Below are positions 1 to 7,848 of a stretch of DNA of 16,229 nt, in pieces (position 1 is the stretch's first letter; the number at the start of each line of letters is the position of its first letter). The position numbers and the translations under genes were made by a program. The notes under the pieces are model-generated. The model saw only the letters and a list, made by a program, of their open reading frames with translations, searched no databases and was not told the DNA's origin. The DNA lies in NCBI GenBank assembly GCA_018714725.1, contig DVMZ01000175.1, positions 1 through 16,229 on the forward strand, written 5' to 3'. This DNA is from Candidatus Scatosoma pullistercoris (GTDB taxonomy: Bacteria > Bacillota > Clostridia > Christensenellales > Borkfalkiaceae).

Positions 1-242
1 TAAAACACAAATGCCAGCACTTTCAGGCCGTCCCAATAAGGAAGCCCCTGATTTGCCTTATCGATCCAGGCAAAAATTTTGCTCAGAATCCCGCCGACAT
101 ACCCGATCCCGATCAGCACGGTGAACTGAAGGCTGGTTCCCTTGGTCGTCCTCGCTTTATAGGCGCGGATAATATTGAACGGCCAGGAAGCCCCGAAGCA
201 GAGCACCATTACGATTTCAAAAACTGTTGCAAGCGTTTCCAT
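1..242 (-). CDS. Small PQ-loop/SWEET-like membrane protein, C-terminus cut by window edge
   Basis: About 80 residues are visible and the frame stays open to the left edge. The start ATG (240-242) follows a GAGAGG ribosome-binding site and lies 16 bp after the frdA-like stop, so it is probably the next gene of the same operon. A hydrophobic N-terminal helix (residues ~4-20) carries FGASWP, followed by a basic loop RAYKARTTKGTSLQF, a second hydrophobic helix (~41-58), a polar turn and the start of a third helix. The loop resembles the PQ-loop pattern of SWEET/SemiSWEET-like proteins, although the PQ pair is replaced by PF. Small three-helix proteins of this kind usually work as oligomers. The position after fumarate reductase suggests transport linked to the pathway, but no substrate can be read from the sequence. 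Family fairly likely, function unknown. Confidence 0.7.
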   Translation of the reverse strand, partial: METLATVFEIVMVLCFGASWPFNIIRAYKARTTKGTSLQFTVLIGIGYVGGILSKIFAWIDKANQGLPYWDGLKVLAFVF

Positions 243-258
243 TTTCTCTTTACCTCTC

Positions 259-1863
259 TCAGTTATCCTTTCTCCGATAATCGGGCAGAAGTCTGGGCGA
301 CGGCATAGTGGGACGAATCCCGGCATCTTCCAGTTCCTTTTCGTAATCCCGCACAAATTTCAGGGTGAGCGGTTTAAGTCTGACAGATTTGCTCTTCTCC
401 CCTGCCTGTCGGCCCGCATTGCGGCCGAATACGATGATGTCCAGCAGTGAGTTGCCCATCAGGCGGTTCGTACCATGGATACCGCCGACCGCTTCTCCCG
501 CGACGTACAGGTTTTCCACGCCCGACATGCCGTTGGCCGAAATATCGATGCCGCCGTTCTGGTAGTGCAGAGTGGGATAGACCAGAATGGGCTCCTTGCG
601 GATATCGATGCCGTATTTGCCGAACATTCTCAGCATGGCGGGAATGCGCTTTTCGATCGTGCCCTCGCCGTTGACCATTTCGATGAGCGGCGTATCCAGC
701 CAGACACCTTCGCCGTCCGTCGTTCTGATGCCGCCGCCGTTCTTTTTGCATTCGCGGATGATCGCGGAAGCGGTGACGTCGCGGGTTTCCAGAGGATTGA
801 CAAACGCCACGCCCTCTTTATTGACGAGCTGAGCGCCCAGAGAACGAACTTTTTCCGTCACCAGCGCGCCATAGATCTGCGTGGGAGCCGCCGCGCCCGT
901 CGGATGATATTGCAGCGTTTCGGGATACAGGAGCTTTGCCCCCGCCCGATAGGCGAGGATGAGTCCGTCCGCCGTAGCCCCGTAATGGTTGGACGTGGGG
1001 AAGCCCTGATAATGCAGCCGTCCGGCGCCGCCCGTGGCGATGATCACCGTCTTGGCCCGCGCCACGAGGATTTCCTGCGTCTCCATATTCATGAGCACGG
1101 CCCCGGCGACTTTGCCGTCCGTGTCCTTAATGAGTTCGATCGCGGAAGTGAAATCGACCACCGTAATGCCTCGGTTGAGCACTTCATCGCGCAGAACGCG
1201 CATGATTTCGGAGCCGGAATAATCGCGGCAGGCGTGCATTCTCTTGCGGGAAGTACCGCCGCCGTGGGTCGTGATCATCGTGCCGTCCGGCGCTTTATCG
1301 AACATGACGCCCAGGCTGTTCAGCCACTGAATGGCTTCAGGAGCTTCGGTGACCAGCTTATACAGCAGTTCGGGCTTATTCTTGAAATGCCCGCCGCCGA
1401 GCGCGTCGAGATAGTGAATGGCCGGGCTGTCGTTTTCCTTGTCCGCCGCCTGAATACCGCCTTCCGACATCGCGGTGTTGGCGTCGCCGAGGCGGAGCTT
1501 GGTGACGATCATGACGTTTGCGCCGCAGTTATCCGCTTCGATCGCCGCGGAAGCGCCCGCGCCGCCGCCGCCGATGATCAGCACGTCCACGTCGTAATCG
1601 GGATTTTTCAGATCGATCTTCTTCCCCAACACCCGGGAGCGGCCTTCCAGCAGAGCCGCGAGCTCGTGCAGTACTTTGCCGCCCTTGTTGGGGCCCGCTT
1701 TGAGTTCCTCGTAAGCGGACGTGATATAATCGGGGTGGAAGGAAGCGAGCACCTCGTCCTTCTCTTCCGCCGTCATTCTGCGGATTTCCGCGCCGAACCG
1801 GGAAGCGCGCGTCGCTTCCACCTTTTTCATGGAAAGTATCTGTTCTTCGGTGTACTGATACAT
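259..1863 (-). CDS. frdA: Fumarate reductase/succinate dehydrogenase-type flavoprotein (FrdA/TfrA-like)
   Basis: 534 residues, starting at an ATG behind AAAGGAG, 13 bp after the iron-sulfur gene. The FAD Rossmann motif GGGGAGAS is at 98-105. Residues matching the fumarate/succinate active site are present: H320 in YHPTG, T336-E337, R361 in TRD, H433 in LHYQNGG and R467 in HGTNRLMGNSLLD. The histidine that binds FAD covalently in membrane Frd/Sdh (the H of SHT) is Asn129 here, so FAD should be non-covalent, as in soluble family members. About 90 residues precede the Rossmann fold, which is longer than in ordinary FrdA. No FrdC/FrdD anchor lies nearby. Together with the adjacent Fe-S, Hdr and Flx genes this suggests a soluble fumarate reductase fed by HdrABC-FlxABCD. 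An unusual dehydrogenase of the same superfamily acting on a similar dicarboxylate cannot be excluded. Confidence 0.9.
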   Translation of the reverse strand: MYQYTEEQILSMKKVEATRASRFGAEIRRMTAEEKDEVLASFHPDYITSAYEELKAGPNKGGKVLHELAALLEGRSRVLGKKIDLKNPDYDVDVLIIGGGGAGASAAIEADNCGANVMIVTKLRLGDANTAMSEGGIQAADKENDSPAIHYLDALGGGHFKNKPELLYKLVTEAPEAIQWLNSLGVMFDKAPDGTMITTHGGGTSRKRMHACRDYSGSEIMRVLRDEVLNRGITVVDFTSAIELIKDTDGKVAGAVLMNMETQEILVARAKTVIIATGGAGRLHYQGFPTSNHYGATADGLILAYRAGAKLLYPETLQYHPTGAAAPTQIYGALVTEKVRSLGAQLVNKEGVAFVNPLETRDVTASAIIRECKKNGGGIRTTDGEGVWLDTPLIEMVNGEGTIEKRIPAMLRMFGKYGIDIRKEPILVYPTLHYQNGGIDISANGMSGVENLYVAGEAVGGIHGTNRLMGNSLLDIIVFGRNAGRQAGEKSKSVRLKPLTLKFVRDYEKELEDAGIRPTMPSPRLLPDYRRKDN

Positions 1864-1876
1864 ACGCTTCTCCTTT

Positions 1877-2551
1877 TTATTTCTCGATCTCTCTGTGATT
1901 ATAGAGTTCTTTGAGTTCTTCGATCGGCTTGCCCATCAGGCTTTCGATCATCGCCTCGAATTTGCCCTCGCGGATTTCCTCCACCCGCTTTTCGAGATGT
2001 TCGCTCTTGGGAGCGATGTACTTGCCCGTCAGGCGCCTTGCCAGCTCCGCAACCTGCGGATGGGAAATCCCGGCCGGGCAACGGGAGGAACAGACCCCGC
2101 ACATCACGCAGTCGAAGCTCTCTTCCGCGCATTTTTCGTATTCGCCCCGCTGTGCATAGGCAATATACTGCATGACGTTAAGACCTTGGGTACAGCTCTT
2201 CGTGCAGGCGTTGCAGCCGATACAAGAATAAATTTCCGGATACAGCTGCATCATGATCTGCTGCGTGGGCTTGATTTTTTCGATGTCGTACACCTGCTTG
2301 ACGAGCGGGAAGAAAGGCAGGGTGGCCACATACATGCCCTCTTCCACCTGCGTCTGACAGGCGAGGCAGGTTTTCAGCTCCTGCTGGCCTTTGATGCGGT
2401 AGATCGTGGCGCAGGCGCCGCAGAAACCGTTCCGGCAGCCGCAGCCTCGCACGAGCTGGTAACCCGCATACTCCATCGCCTTCATGATCGTCAGGCTTTC
2501 GGGCACCTGATACCGCTTTCCGAAAAGATAAACGTTGACCGTTTTTTCCAT
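1877..2551 (-). CDS. frdB: 2Fe-2S/4Fe-4S electron-transfer subunit (FrdB-like)
   Basis: 224 residues from the ATG at 2551, chosen because GGAGGAAG lies just upstream; an in-frame TTG at 2566 overlaps that signal and is less likely. An N-terminal 2Fe-2S ferredoxin domain has C39-x4-C44-x2-C47 and C62, plus extra cysteines C37 and C65. Two 4Fe-4S motifs follow: CIGCNACTKSC and, about 40 residues later, CVMCGVCSSRCP. This is the general plan of SdhB/FrdB, but with two cubane-type motifs instead of the usual 4Fe-4S plus 3Fe-4S arrangement. It also lacks the C-terminal CCG domain of methanogen TfrB. It sits 15 bp after flxA and 13 bp before frdA, so it is the probable wire between the Hdr/Flx module and the flavoprotein. 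Role inferred from motifs and position. Confidence 0.88.
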   Translation of the reverse strand: MEKTVNVYLFGKRYQVPESLTIMKAMEYAGYQLVRGCGCRNGFCGACATIYRIKGQQELKTCLACQTQVEEGMYVATLPFFPLVKQVYDIEKIKPTQQIMMQLYPEIYSCIGCNACTKSCTQGLNVMQYIAYAQRGEYEKCAEESFDCVMCGVCSSRCPAGISHPQVAELARRLTGKYIAPKSEHLEKRVEEIREGKFEAMIESLMGKPIEELKELYNHREIEK

Positions 2552-2556
2552 GTTCT

Positions 2557-2564
2557 CTTCCTCC
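2557..2564 (-). promoter_or_regulatory. Ribosome-binding site that fixes the frdB start
   Basis: GGAGGAAG on the minus strand, five bases before the ATG at 2551. The alternative in-frame TTG at 2566 lies upstream of this site, which argues for the ATG. Confidence 0.8.
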
Positions 2565-2566
2565 AA

Positions 2567-3394
2567 TCAATACTCGTCGGGCAGTTCGTCCAGCTCGTCC
2601 ATGCGGAACACGGGGCCGTCCTTGCAGACAAATTTGTCGCCCACGTTGCACCGTCCGCATTTGCCGATGCCGCATTTCATGCGCAGTTCCAGCGTCGTAT
2701 AGACGCGGGATTTGTCAAAGCCGAGTTCCAAAAGTCCCGCCAGCGTGAATTTGATCATGATGGGCGGGCCGCAAAGCACCGCCGTCATCGTGGGATCCAG
2801 GCCCAGTTCCTTGACGTAGGCGGGCACGAATCCGACGTGACCGTCCCAGCCCTCCTGCGGGCGGTCGATGGTGAGATACACTTCAAAATCGGGTTCCTTT
2901 TCCCACTCGGTGCGGATCTCTTCAATGTCCACGAGATCGTCCTTGCTCCGGGCGCCGTAGACGACCACCACTTTCCCGTAGTTCTTCCGGTAGTGCCGGA
3001 CGTAATTGATGACGCTGCGCAGGGGCGCCAGACCGATGCCGCCCGCGATGAACAGCAGATCTTTGCCCTTAAACTCCCCTTCCACCGGGAAATTCCGGCC
3101 GTACGGGCCGCGCACGGTGATCTGCTGGCCCACTTCCAGCGAATGGATGACTTCGGTGACGCAGCCGCACTTTTTGATCGAAAACTCCATAAATTCTTCG
3201 TTCGTCGGCGAAGAAGTGATGGAGAACATGCACTCCCCTACGCCGGGAACGGAGACCATCGCGCACTGTCCGGGCAGGTGCTCGAACAGCTTTTTTCCGT
3301 CCGTTCCGACGACCCGGAAAGTCTTTACGTCGGGCGTATCTTTCCGGATGTCCGTAATCACGCCGATTTTCGGAATGAGATTTTCGTTAATCAT
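2567..3394 (-). CDS. flxA: FAD/NAD(P)-binding oxidoreductase subunit (FlxA / hydrogenase-gamma / AsrB-like)
   Basis: 275 residues. An N-terminal ferredoxin-reductase-type FAD domain contains FSITSSP (57-63). The NAD(P)-binding domain has AGGIGLAPLR at 117-126 and CGPP near 208-211. A C-terminal PyrK-like 2Fe-2S motif has C241-x4-C246-x2-C249-x7-C257. This is the architecture of FlxA, AsrB and related hydrogenase gamma subunits, which take electrons from NAD(P)H and pass them to partner Fe-S subunits. The ATG overlaps the flxB-like stop by 8 bp and has AGGAGG in front, so it is translationally coupled. FlxA is favoured over AsrB because a complete HdrABC/MvhD set lies upstream and no sulfite reductase AsrC is present. 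NADH versus NADPH cannot be decided by eye. Confidence 0.88.
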   Translation of the reverse strand: MINENLIPKIGVITDIRKDTPDVKTFRVVGTDGKKLFEHLPGQCAMVSVPGVGECMFSITSSPTNEEFMEFSIKKCGCVTEVIHSLEVGQQITVRGPYGRNFPVEGEFKGKDLLFIAGGIGLAPLRSVINYVRHYRKNYGKVVVVYGARSKDDLVDIEEIRTEWEKEPDFEVYLTIDRPQEGWDGHVGFVPAYVKELGLDPTMTAVLCGPPIMIKFTLAGLLELGFDKSRVYTTLELRMKCGIGKCGRCNVGDKFVCKDGPVFRMDELDELPDEY

Positions 3395-4415
3395 GCTTCT
3401 CGCCTCCTATCGTCCTGATTACCTTTACGATATTGAGATGTTGCGGGCATTTGTTCACGCACCTGCCGCACCCCACGCACGAATAGACGCCGTCGTAACG
3501 GGCGGGATAATACACCAGTTTGTGCATGAACCGCTGGCGATACCGCTGCATCTGCGTCGTGCGGCTGTTCGCCGCCGCCATCTGCGTGAAATCCGAATAC
3601 ATGCAGGAATCCCAGCAACGGTACCGGATAATGCCGTCGTTGGTCTTGAAATCCCGGATGTCAAAGCACTGACAGGTCGGGCAGACAAACGTGCACGCCC
3701 CGCAGCCCAGGCAGGCTTCCGACAGCGACTGCCACACGGGCAGATCGAACAGTTCGTTGAGATTTTCCGGCTTGAACCGGGACAGATCGAGGCCGGAGAA
3801 AGGAAGCCGGGCGATGATTTCCTTCGTCGCCGCGCGCTGCGTTTCCACCTCGGACTCGCCGCCTTCCGCAAACAGTCCGCGAAGGCGTTCCGTCAGTTTT
3901 TCGCCCTTTTCCGTGTTGGCCTGCCAATACAGGAAATTCTCGTCCAGCCAGGTCGTGATGTCCCCGCCGGGCGCCGTCGCGTCGATGCCGAACACCTTGC
4001 AGAAACAGCTTTCCTCCGGACGGGAACAAGCGAGGGTGACGATCGTCGCCGCTTCCCGTCTCGCCTGATAGTAGGTATCAACCGGCTCGTCGAGGAACAC
4101 CCTGTCGAGCACGTCGAACGCGCGGAAATCGCACGCTTTGACCCCGAACAGCACAAACGGCTCTTTCTCCGAACGGACGTCGAGAATTTCGATCTTCTTG
4201 CCTTCCGTCTTAAACCGCATCATCGTCTCGCTCTGCGGGAAGAAGAGATCCTTGGGCGATTTCACCGTTTTCAGCGTTTCCAGCGAGACATCCGCGCCCG
4301 CTTCGTAAAGCCCGTAATTGACTTCTCCGGCTTTCTTCACCGGCAGCCAGAGGGGCGCGCCGGCGGAAATCGCCGCATATAATTCGTTGAGTTTTTCCTT
4401 GCCGATTTTAAGCAT
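3387..4415 (-). CDS. flxB: 4Fe-4S dicluster subunit (FlxB / AsrA-like)
   Basis: 342 residues. The N-terminal ~230 residues form the AsrA-type domain and include FGVKACDFRAFDVLD near 90-104. The C-terminal part has two 4Fe-4S motifs: C235-x2-C238-x2-C241-x3-C245 followed by CPTCQC, and C313-x2-C316-x2-C319-x3-C323. Between them is a conserved-looking stretch with RCWDSC and YSDFTQMA typical of this family. It should relay electrons between FlxA and the rest of the complex. It overlaps flxC and flxA by 8 bp each, and GGAGGG precedes the start. The FlxB label is based on AsrA similarity and on order: with flxA last and the mvhD-like gene first, this set is D-C-B-A. Confidence is high for the family, moderate for the B/C lettering. 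Confidence 0.83.
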   Translation of the reverse strand: MLKIGKEKLNELYAAISAGAPLWLPVKKAGEVNYGLYEAGADVSLETLKTVKSPKDLFFPQSETMMRFKTEGKKIEILDVRSEKEPFVLFGVKACDFRAFDVLDRVFLDEPVDTYYQARREAATIVTLACSRPEESCFCKVFGIDATAPGGDITTWLDENFLYWQANTEKGEKLTERLRGLFAEGGESEVETQRAATKEIIARLPFSGLDLSRFKPENLNELFDLPVWQSLSEACLGCGACTFVCPTCQCFDIRDFKTNDGIIRYRCWDSCMYSDFTQMAAANSRTTQMQRYRQRFMHKLVYYPARYDGVYSCVGCGRCVNKCPQHLNIVKVIRTIGGEKHD

Positions 4416-5394
4416 GCTGACCCTCCGGCTTCACAGCCTCGCCCGGTTCCGCGTCGCCCTCCGTATACTCGGTGAGCGGCGTCTTTCCCTCGGCGGTTTC
4501 ACCCGCCTGGAAATCCCCATACAGGGTATCCATGTCTTTGATGAACTTGCGATTCAGCAAATGCAACGGAATGTGCTGCGGGCAGACCCGGCTGCACTCG
4601 CCGCAGTCGGTACAACGCCCCGCGACATGGAACGCCCGGATGATGTGGAACATCTGTTCCTCGAACTCGGTGTCGTTCGCCTTGGCGGCAATCCCGGACG
4701 CGGGATTGTCAAACACGCATTTCACGCAAGAGCAGGCGGGGCAGACATTCCGGCAGGCATTGCAGCGGATACACTTGGAAAGTTCCGCTTTCCAGAACGC
4801 AAACCGTTCGTCCGGCGTCATCCGTTCCAGCTTTTCCACCCCTGAGAACCGATTGTTCTTCGTCTCCGGCATCTCATGGAGAATGATCGTTTCGTCGGCG
4901 ACCATATGCTTTTTGCCCTTACAGCACAGGCATTTTTCGAGGAGAATTTCCTCCCGGGCGATGGACGTTTTGCCGTAGAGGGAAGTGACTTCCACTTTGT
5001 CCCCCGCCTCCTCCGCTTCCATTACGCCGGTGACGCCCTTGGCGCGAATTTTGTCGATGTCCAGCTTGCCCTGGCATTCGATGCCGATCACATAGACTTT
5101 CTCGCGCGCGACGCGGTGCTCCTTGACCAGCTCGTTAAAGCTGTAAGTGTCGCAGGGTTTGAGGAAAATCGCCGTTTTGCCCGGTTTCTTGCTGACCGCA
5201 ATCAGGTATTTGGAGAGATTGGAGCCGCAGAATCCGTTATAGACAAACTCGCCGAGTTCCTCTTCCGTTTCAAACGTCGCGGGGCTGGGATCGAAATAAA
5301 ATTCGCCTTTTTTCCAGCCGACGACGCGCGCCGCTTCGCCGCTTCTCAGAAGCTCCGCGGCCCGTTCTTTCATCTTCTGTTCCACGTCACGCAT
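4408..5394 (-). CDS. flxC: 4Fe-4S dicluster subunit (FlxC-like)
   Basis: 328 residues, ATG behind AAGGAGG, overlapping the mvhD-like stop by 8 bp. The N-terminal region contains FLKPCDTYSFNELV (77-90) and VIGIEC (102-107), resembling the fold shared by FrhB-like and AsrA-like electron-transfer subunits, plus CLCC at 155-158. The two 4Fe-4S motifs are C208-x2-C211-x2-C214-x3-C218 and C261-x2-C264-x2-C267-x3-C271. Extra cysteines follow the first motif in CPACSCVKC. After residue ~290 the tail is acidic, rich in Glu, Gly and Pro, and probably disordered. Its placement between flxD-like and flxB-like genes fits FlxC, one of the Fe-S relay subunits linking FlxA to HdrA. Exact cluster wiring is not readable. 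Confidence 0.8.
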   Translation of the reverse strand: MRDVEQKMKERAAELLRSGEAARVVGWKKGEFYFDPSPATFETEEELGEFVYNGFCGSNLSKYLIAVSKKPGKTAIFLKPCDTYSFNELVKEHRVAREKVYVIGIECQGKLDIDKIRAKGVTGVMEAEEAGDKVEVTSLYGKTSIAREEILLEKCLCCKGKKHMVADETIILHEMPETKNNRFSGVEKLERMTPDERFAFWKAELSKCIRCNACRNVCPACSCVKCVFDNPASGIAAKANDTEFEEQMFHIIRAFHVAGRCTDCGECSRVCPQHIPLHLLNRKFIKDMDTLYGDFQAGETAEGKTPLTEYTEGDAEPGEAVKPEGQHA

Positions 5395-5845
5395 TTTCCG
5401 GATCCTCCTTGCAGCGAAGATCGGTCAGGCGCTTGTTCTCGCCGAGCGCGGCGACCGTTTTGACAAAATCGTTCATGACGGCGGAAAAGCGCGCGCCCTC
5501 CGCGGCGGAAACCCATTCCACCCGGGTGCGCTCCTTTTCGATGCCGAGATAGTTGAGAAAACTGAACAGCAACGCCATTCTCCGGCGGGTGTAGTAGTTG
5601 CCGGTGACATAATGGCAGTCGCCGGGGTGACAGCCGCAGAGAATCACGCCGTCCGCCCCGCGCTGGAAGGCTTTGAGCACGAACATCGGATTCACCCGGC
5701 AGGAGCAGGGTACGCGGATGATCTTGACGTTTGCGGGATAGCTCAGACGGCTGGATCCCGCGAGGTCGGCGCCCGCATACGAGCACCAGTTGCAGCAGAA
5801 CGCCACGATATTGGGCGTGTGCGCGTTCGTCGTTACATCTTGCAT
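5387..5845 (-). CDS. flxD: MvhD-family iron-sulfur adaptor (FlxD-like)
   Basis: 152 residues from the ATG at 5845, which has GGAGGTGG eight bases upstream; the frame is open further upstream but only inside hdrA. Three cysteine clusters typical of MvhD/FlxD are visible: CCNWC (17-21), PCSC (46-49) and CGCHPGDCHY (70-79). In methanogens MvhD binds a 2Fe-2S cluster and joins a hydrogenase to HdrA. In the bacterial Flx systems the same adaptor joins the NAD(P)H-oxidising subunits to HdrA. No MvhA/MvhG hydrogenase genes occur here, so the Flx role is favoured. It overlaps the end of hdrA by 13 bp and flxC by 8 bp, which suggests coupled translation and balanced amounts. Confidence 0.88.
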   Translation of the reverse strand: MQDVTTNAHTPNIVAFCCNWCSYAGADLAGSSRLSYPANVKIIRVPCSCRVNPMFVLKAFQRGADGVILCGCHPGDCHYVTGNYYTRRRMALLFSFLNYLGIEKERTRVEWVSAAEGARFSAVMNDFVKTVAALGENKRLTDLRCKEDPENA

Positions 5846-7824
5846 ATCGCTTCCACCTCCGACATGATTTGCTTGGAGCTGAATCCGCTCAGATCCATCG
5901 CTCCCGAAGGACAGGTGACCGTGCAGGCGCCGCAGCCTTGGCACACCGCCGGATTGACCGACGCCACCCGCCTTACTTCCGTCTTGCCGCCGCCCAGGCG
6001 GAATTCTTTCTCGACGTAAGTGATCGCGCCGTATGCGCACACGTTCGCGCACTGACTGCAACCGTTACACATCATTTCGTCGGGATGCGCGATGCAGGGA
6101 TTGGTTTTGAGTTTGTCCTTGACGAGCAGACCGATGACTTTCGCGGCGCACGCGGAAGCCTGGGAAACCGTCTCGGGGATGTCCTTGGGCCCCTGGCAGA
6201 CGCCCGCGAGATATACGCCCGCCGTCGGGCTCTCCACGGGACGGAGCTTGGCATGGGACTCCGTGAGGAAGTTGTTGGTGTCGATGCTGGCCGTGAGCAG
6301 CGTCGCAATCCGGCGCACGGAAGGCTCCGGCTCGATCGCCGTCGCCAGGACGACGAGGTCGGAAGGAATGGTCACCTGCGTATTGTCGATGAGGTTGGAA
6401 CCCTGCACCATCAGCGTGCCGTTCTCGTTGTACACTTTGCCGACCATGCCCTTGATGTAATCCACGCCGTACTGTTCCACCGCACGGCGGTAGAACTCGT
6501 CATAGTTCTTGCCCGGCGTGCGGACATCGATGTAGAAGACGTGCACTTCCGTATCGGGGTATTTCTCACGGATGAGCATCGCGTGCTTGGCCGTGTACAT
6601 ACAGCAGATCTTGGAGCAGTAAGGCTTGCCGCAGCCGGACGTATCGCGGGAACCGACGCACTGAATGAAGGTGATCACCTTGGGGTGTTTTCCGTCCGAA
6701 GGCCGGAGCAGAACGCCGTCGGTGGGCCCCGCCGCGTTCATCAGCCGTTCGAGTTCGAGCGACGTGATGACGTCCTTGTTATCCGCATATCCGTACTCGT
6801 TGAAATTGTCCAGCTTGATGGGCCGGAATCCGGTGGCGACCACGATGGCGCCGTATTGCCGCTCGATGAATTCGTCCTTCATCGTATAATCGATCGCGCC
6901 GACGCCGCAGAATTTCTGACAGATTCCGCACTTGCCCGTTTTCAGCTTGATACACTGCTCGGGGTCGATCACCGCCACGTTGGGAATGGCCTGCGCGAAC
7001 GGGATATAGATGGCCGTGCGGTTGTTGAGGTTCATGTTGAACTCGTTGAGTCCCTTTCTGGACGGACATTTTTCCATGCAGACTTTACAGCCCGTGCACT
7101 TGGTCTCGTCCACATACCGCGCTTTTTTGCGGATCTTCACCGAGAAATTGCCGACGAAGCCCTTCACCTCTTCCACTTCGGAATAGGAGAGAATGTCGAT
7201 CTTCTCGTTCTGGGCGCAATCCACCATTTTGGGCGTGAGAATGCACGCGGAGCAGTCGAGGGTGGGGAAAGTCTTGTCCAGCTGTGCCATGCGCCCGCCG
7301 ATCGTGGGGTTCTTTTCGACGATGTCCACTTCAAAACCCGCTTCCGCGATGTCAAGCGCCGCCTGAATACCCGCGATACCGCCGCCGATGACCAGCGCGC
7401 GCTTGACGACGGGGCTTTCCCCCGCCTGCAAGGGCGCGTCCAGGTTGACTTTCGCAATCGCCGTCCGCACGAGGATCACCGCTTTTTCGGTGGCCTCTTC
7501 CCTGTCCTTATGAATCCAGGAACAATGCTCGCGGATGTTGGCGATTTCCACCATGTAAGGATTGAGCCCGGCCGCTTCCGCCGCCTTTCGGAAGGTCGCC
7601 TCGTGCATCCGGGGCGAGCAGGAGCCGATGACGACGGCCGTCAGATTATGCTCCCGGATCGCGTTCTTGATGAGCTGCTGGCCGTTCTCGGAGCACATAT
7701 ACTGGTAGTTGGCGGAGTACACCACGCCCGGTTCGGAGCGGATGACCTCGGCCACCTTCTCCACGTCCACCGTCGCGGCGATATTGCTTCCGCACCAACA
7801 AATAAAAACACCGATTCTTTGCAT
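5833..7824 (-). CDS. hdrA: HdrA, flavin-containing (bifurcating) heterodisulfide reductase subunit
   Basis: 663 residues, about full length for HdrA. The N-terminal domain starts with FICWCGSNI. A Rossmann FAD site GGGIAGIQ is at 147-154 with GGRMAQLDKTFPTLDCSAC downstream. Iron-sulfur motifs are C243-x2-C246-x2-C249-x3-C253, C291/C299/C302/C306, and two C-terminal ferredoxin motifs at C586-x2-C589-x2-C592-x3-C596 and C628-x2-C631-x2-C634-x3-C638. These resemble the extra clusters through which HdrA passes low-potential electrons to ferredoxin. In characterised complexes the HdrA FAD is the bifurcation site. The gene lies 24 bp after hdrC with a modest AGAGAG ribosome-binding site and overlaps the flxD-like gene. 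This appears to be a complete HdrA, not a degenerate or fused form. Confidence 0.95.
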   Translation of the reverse strand: MQRIGVFICWCGSNIAATVDVEKVAEVIRSEPGVVYSANYQYMCSENGQQLIKNAIREHNLTAVVIGSCSPRMHEATFRKAAEAAGLNPYMVEIANIREHCSWIHKDREEATEKAVILVRTAIAKVNLDAPLQAGESPVVKRALVIGGGIAGIQAALDIAEAGFEVDIVEKNPTIGGRMAQLDKTFPTLDCSACILTPKMVDCAQNEKIDILSYSEVEEVKGFVGNFSVKIRKKARYVDETKCTGCKVCMEKCPSRKGLNEFNMNLNNRTAIYIPFAQAIPNVAVIDPEQCIKLKTGKCGICQKFCGVGAIDYTMKDEFIERQYGAIVVATGFRPIKLDNFNEYGYADNKDVITSLELERLMNAAGPTDGVLLRPSDGKHPKVITFIQCVGSRDTSGCGKPYCSKICCMYTAKHAMLIREKYPDTEVHVFYIDVRTPGKNYDEFYRRAVEQYGVDYIKGMVGKVYNENGTLMVQGSNLIDNTQVTIPSDLVVLATAIEPEPSVRRIATLLTASIDTNNFLTESHAKLRPVESPTAGVYLAGVCQGPKDIPETVSQASACAAKVIGLLVKDKLKTNPCIAHPDEMMCNGCSQCANVCAYGAITYVEKEFRLGGGKTEVRRVASVNPAVCQGCGACTVTCPSGAMDLSGFSSKQIMSEVEAICKM

Positions 7825-7848
7825 TTTATAACTCTCTTTGTCTCAAAT

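Noticed and set aside
2552..2566. TTG start for frdB at 2566
   Set aside because: The ribosome-binding site lies between this TTG and the ATG at 2551, so it serves the ATG.
475..3418. Two overlapping long plus-strand open frames (475-1914 and 1895-3418)
   Set aside because: They mirror frdA, frdB and flxA, lack ribosome-binding sites and show no family motif.
5846..6061. Longer start for the flxD-like gene
   Set aside because: The extension lies within hdrA out of frame and is Arg-rich; the ATG at 5845 has GGAGGTGG and the normal MvhD N-terminus.
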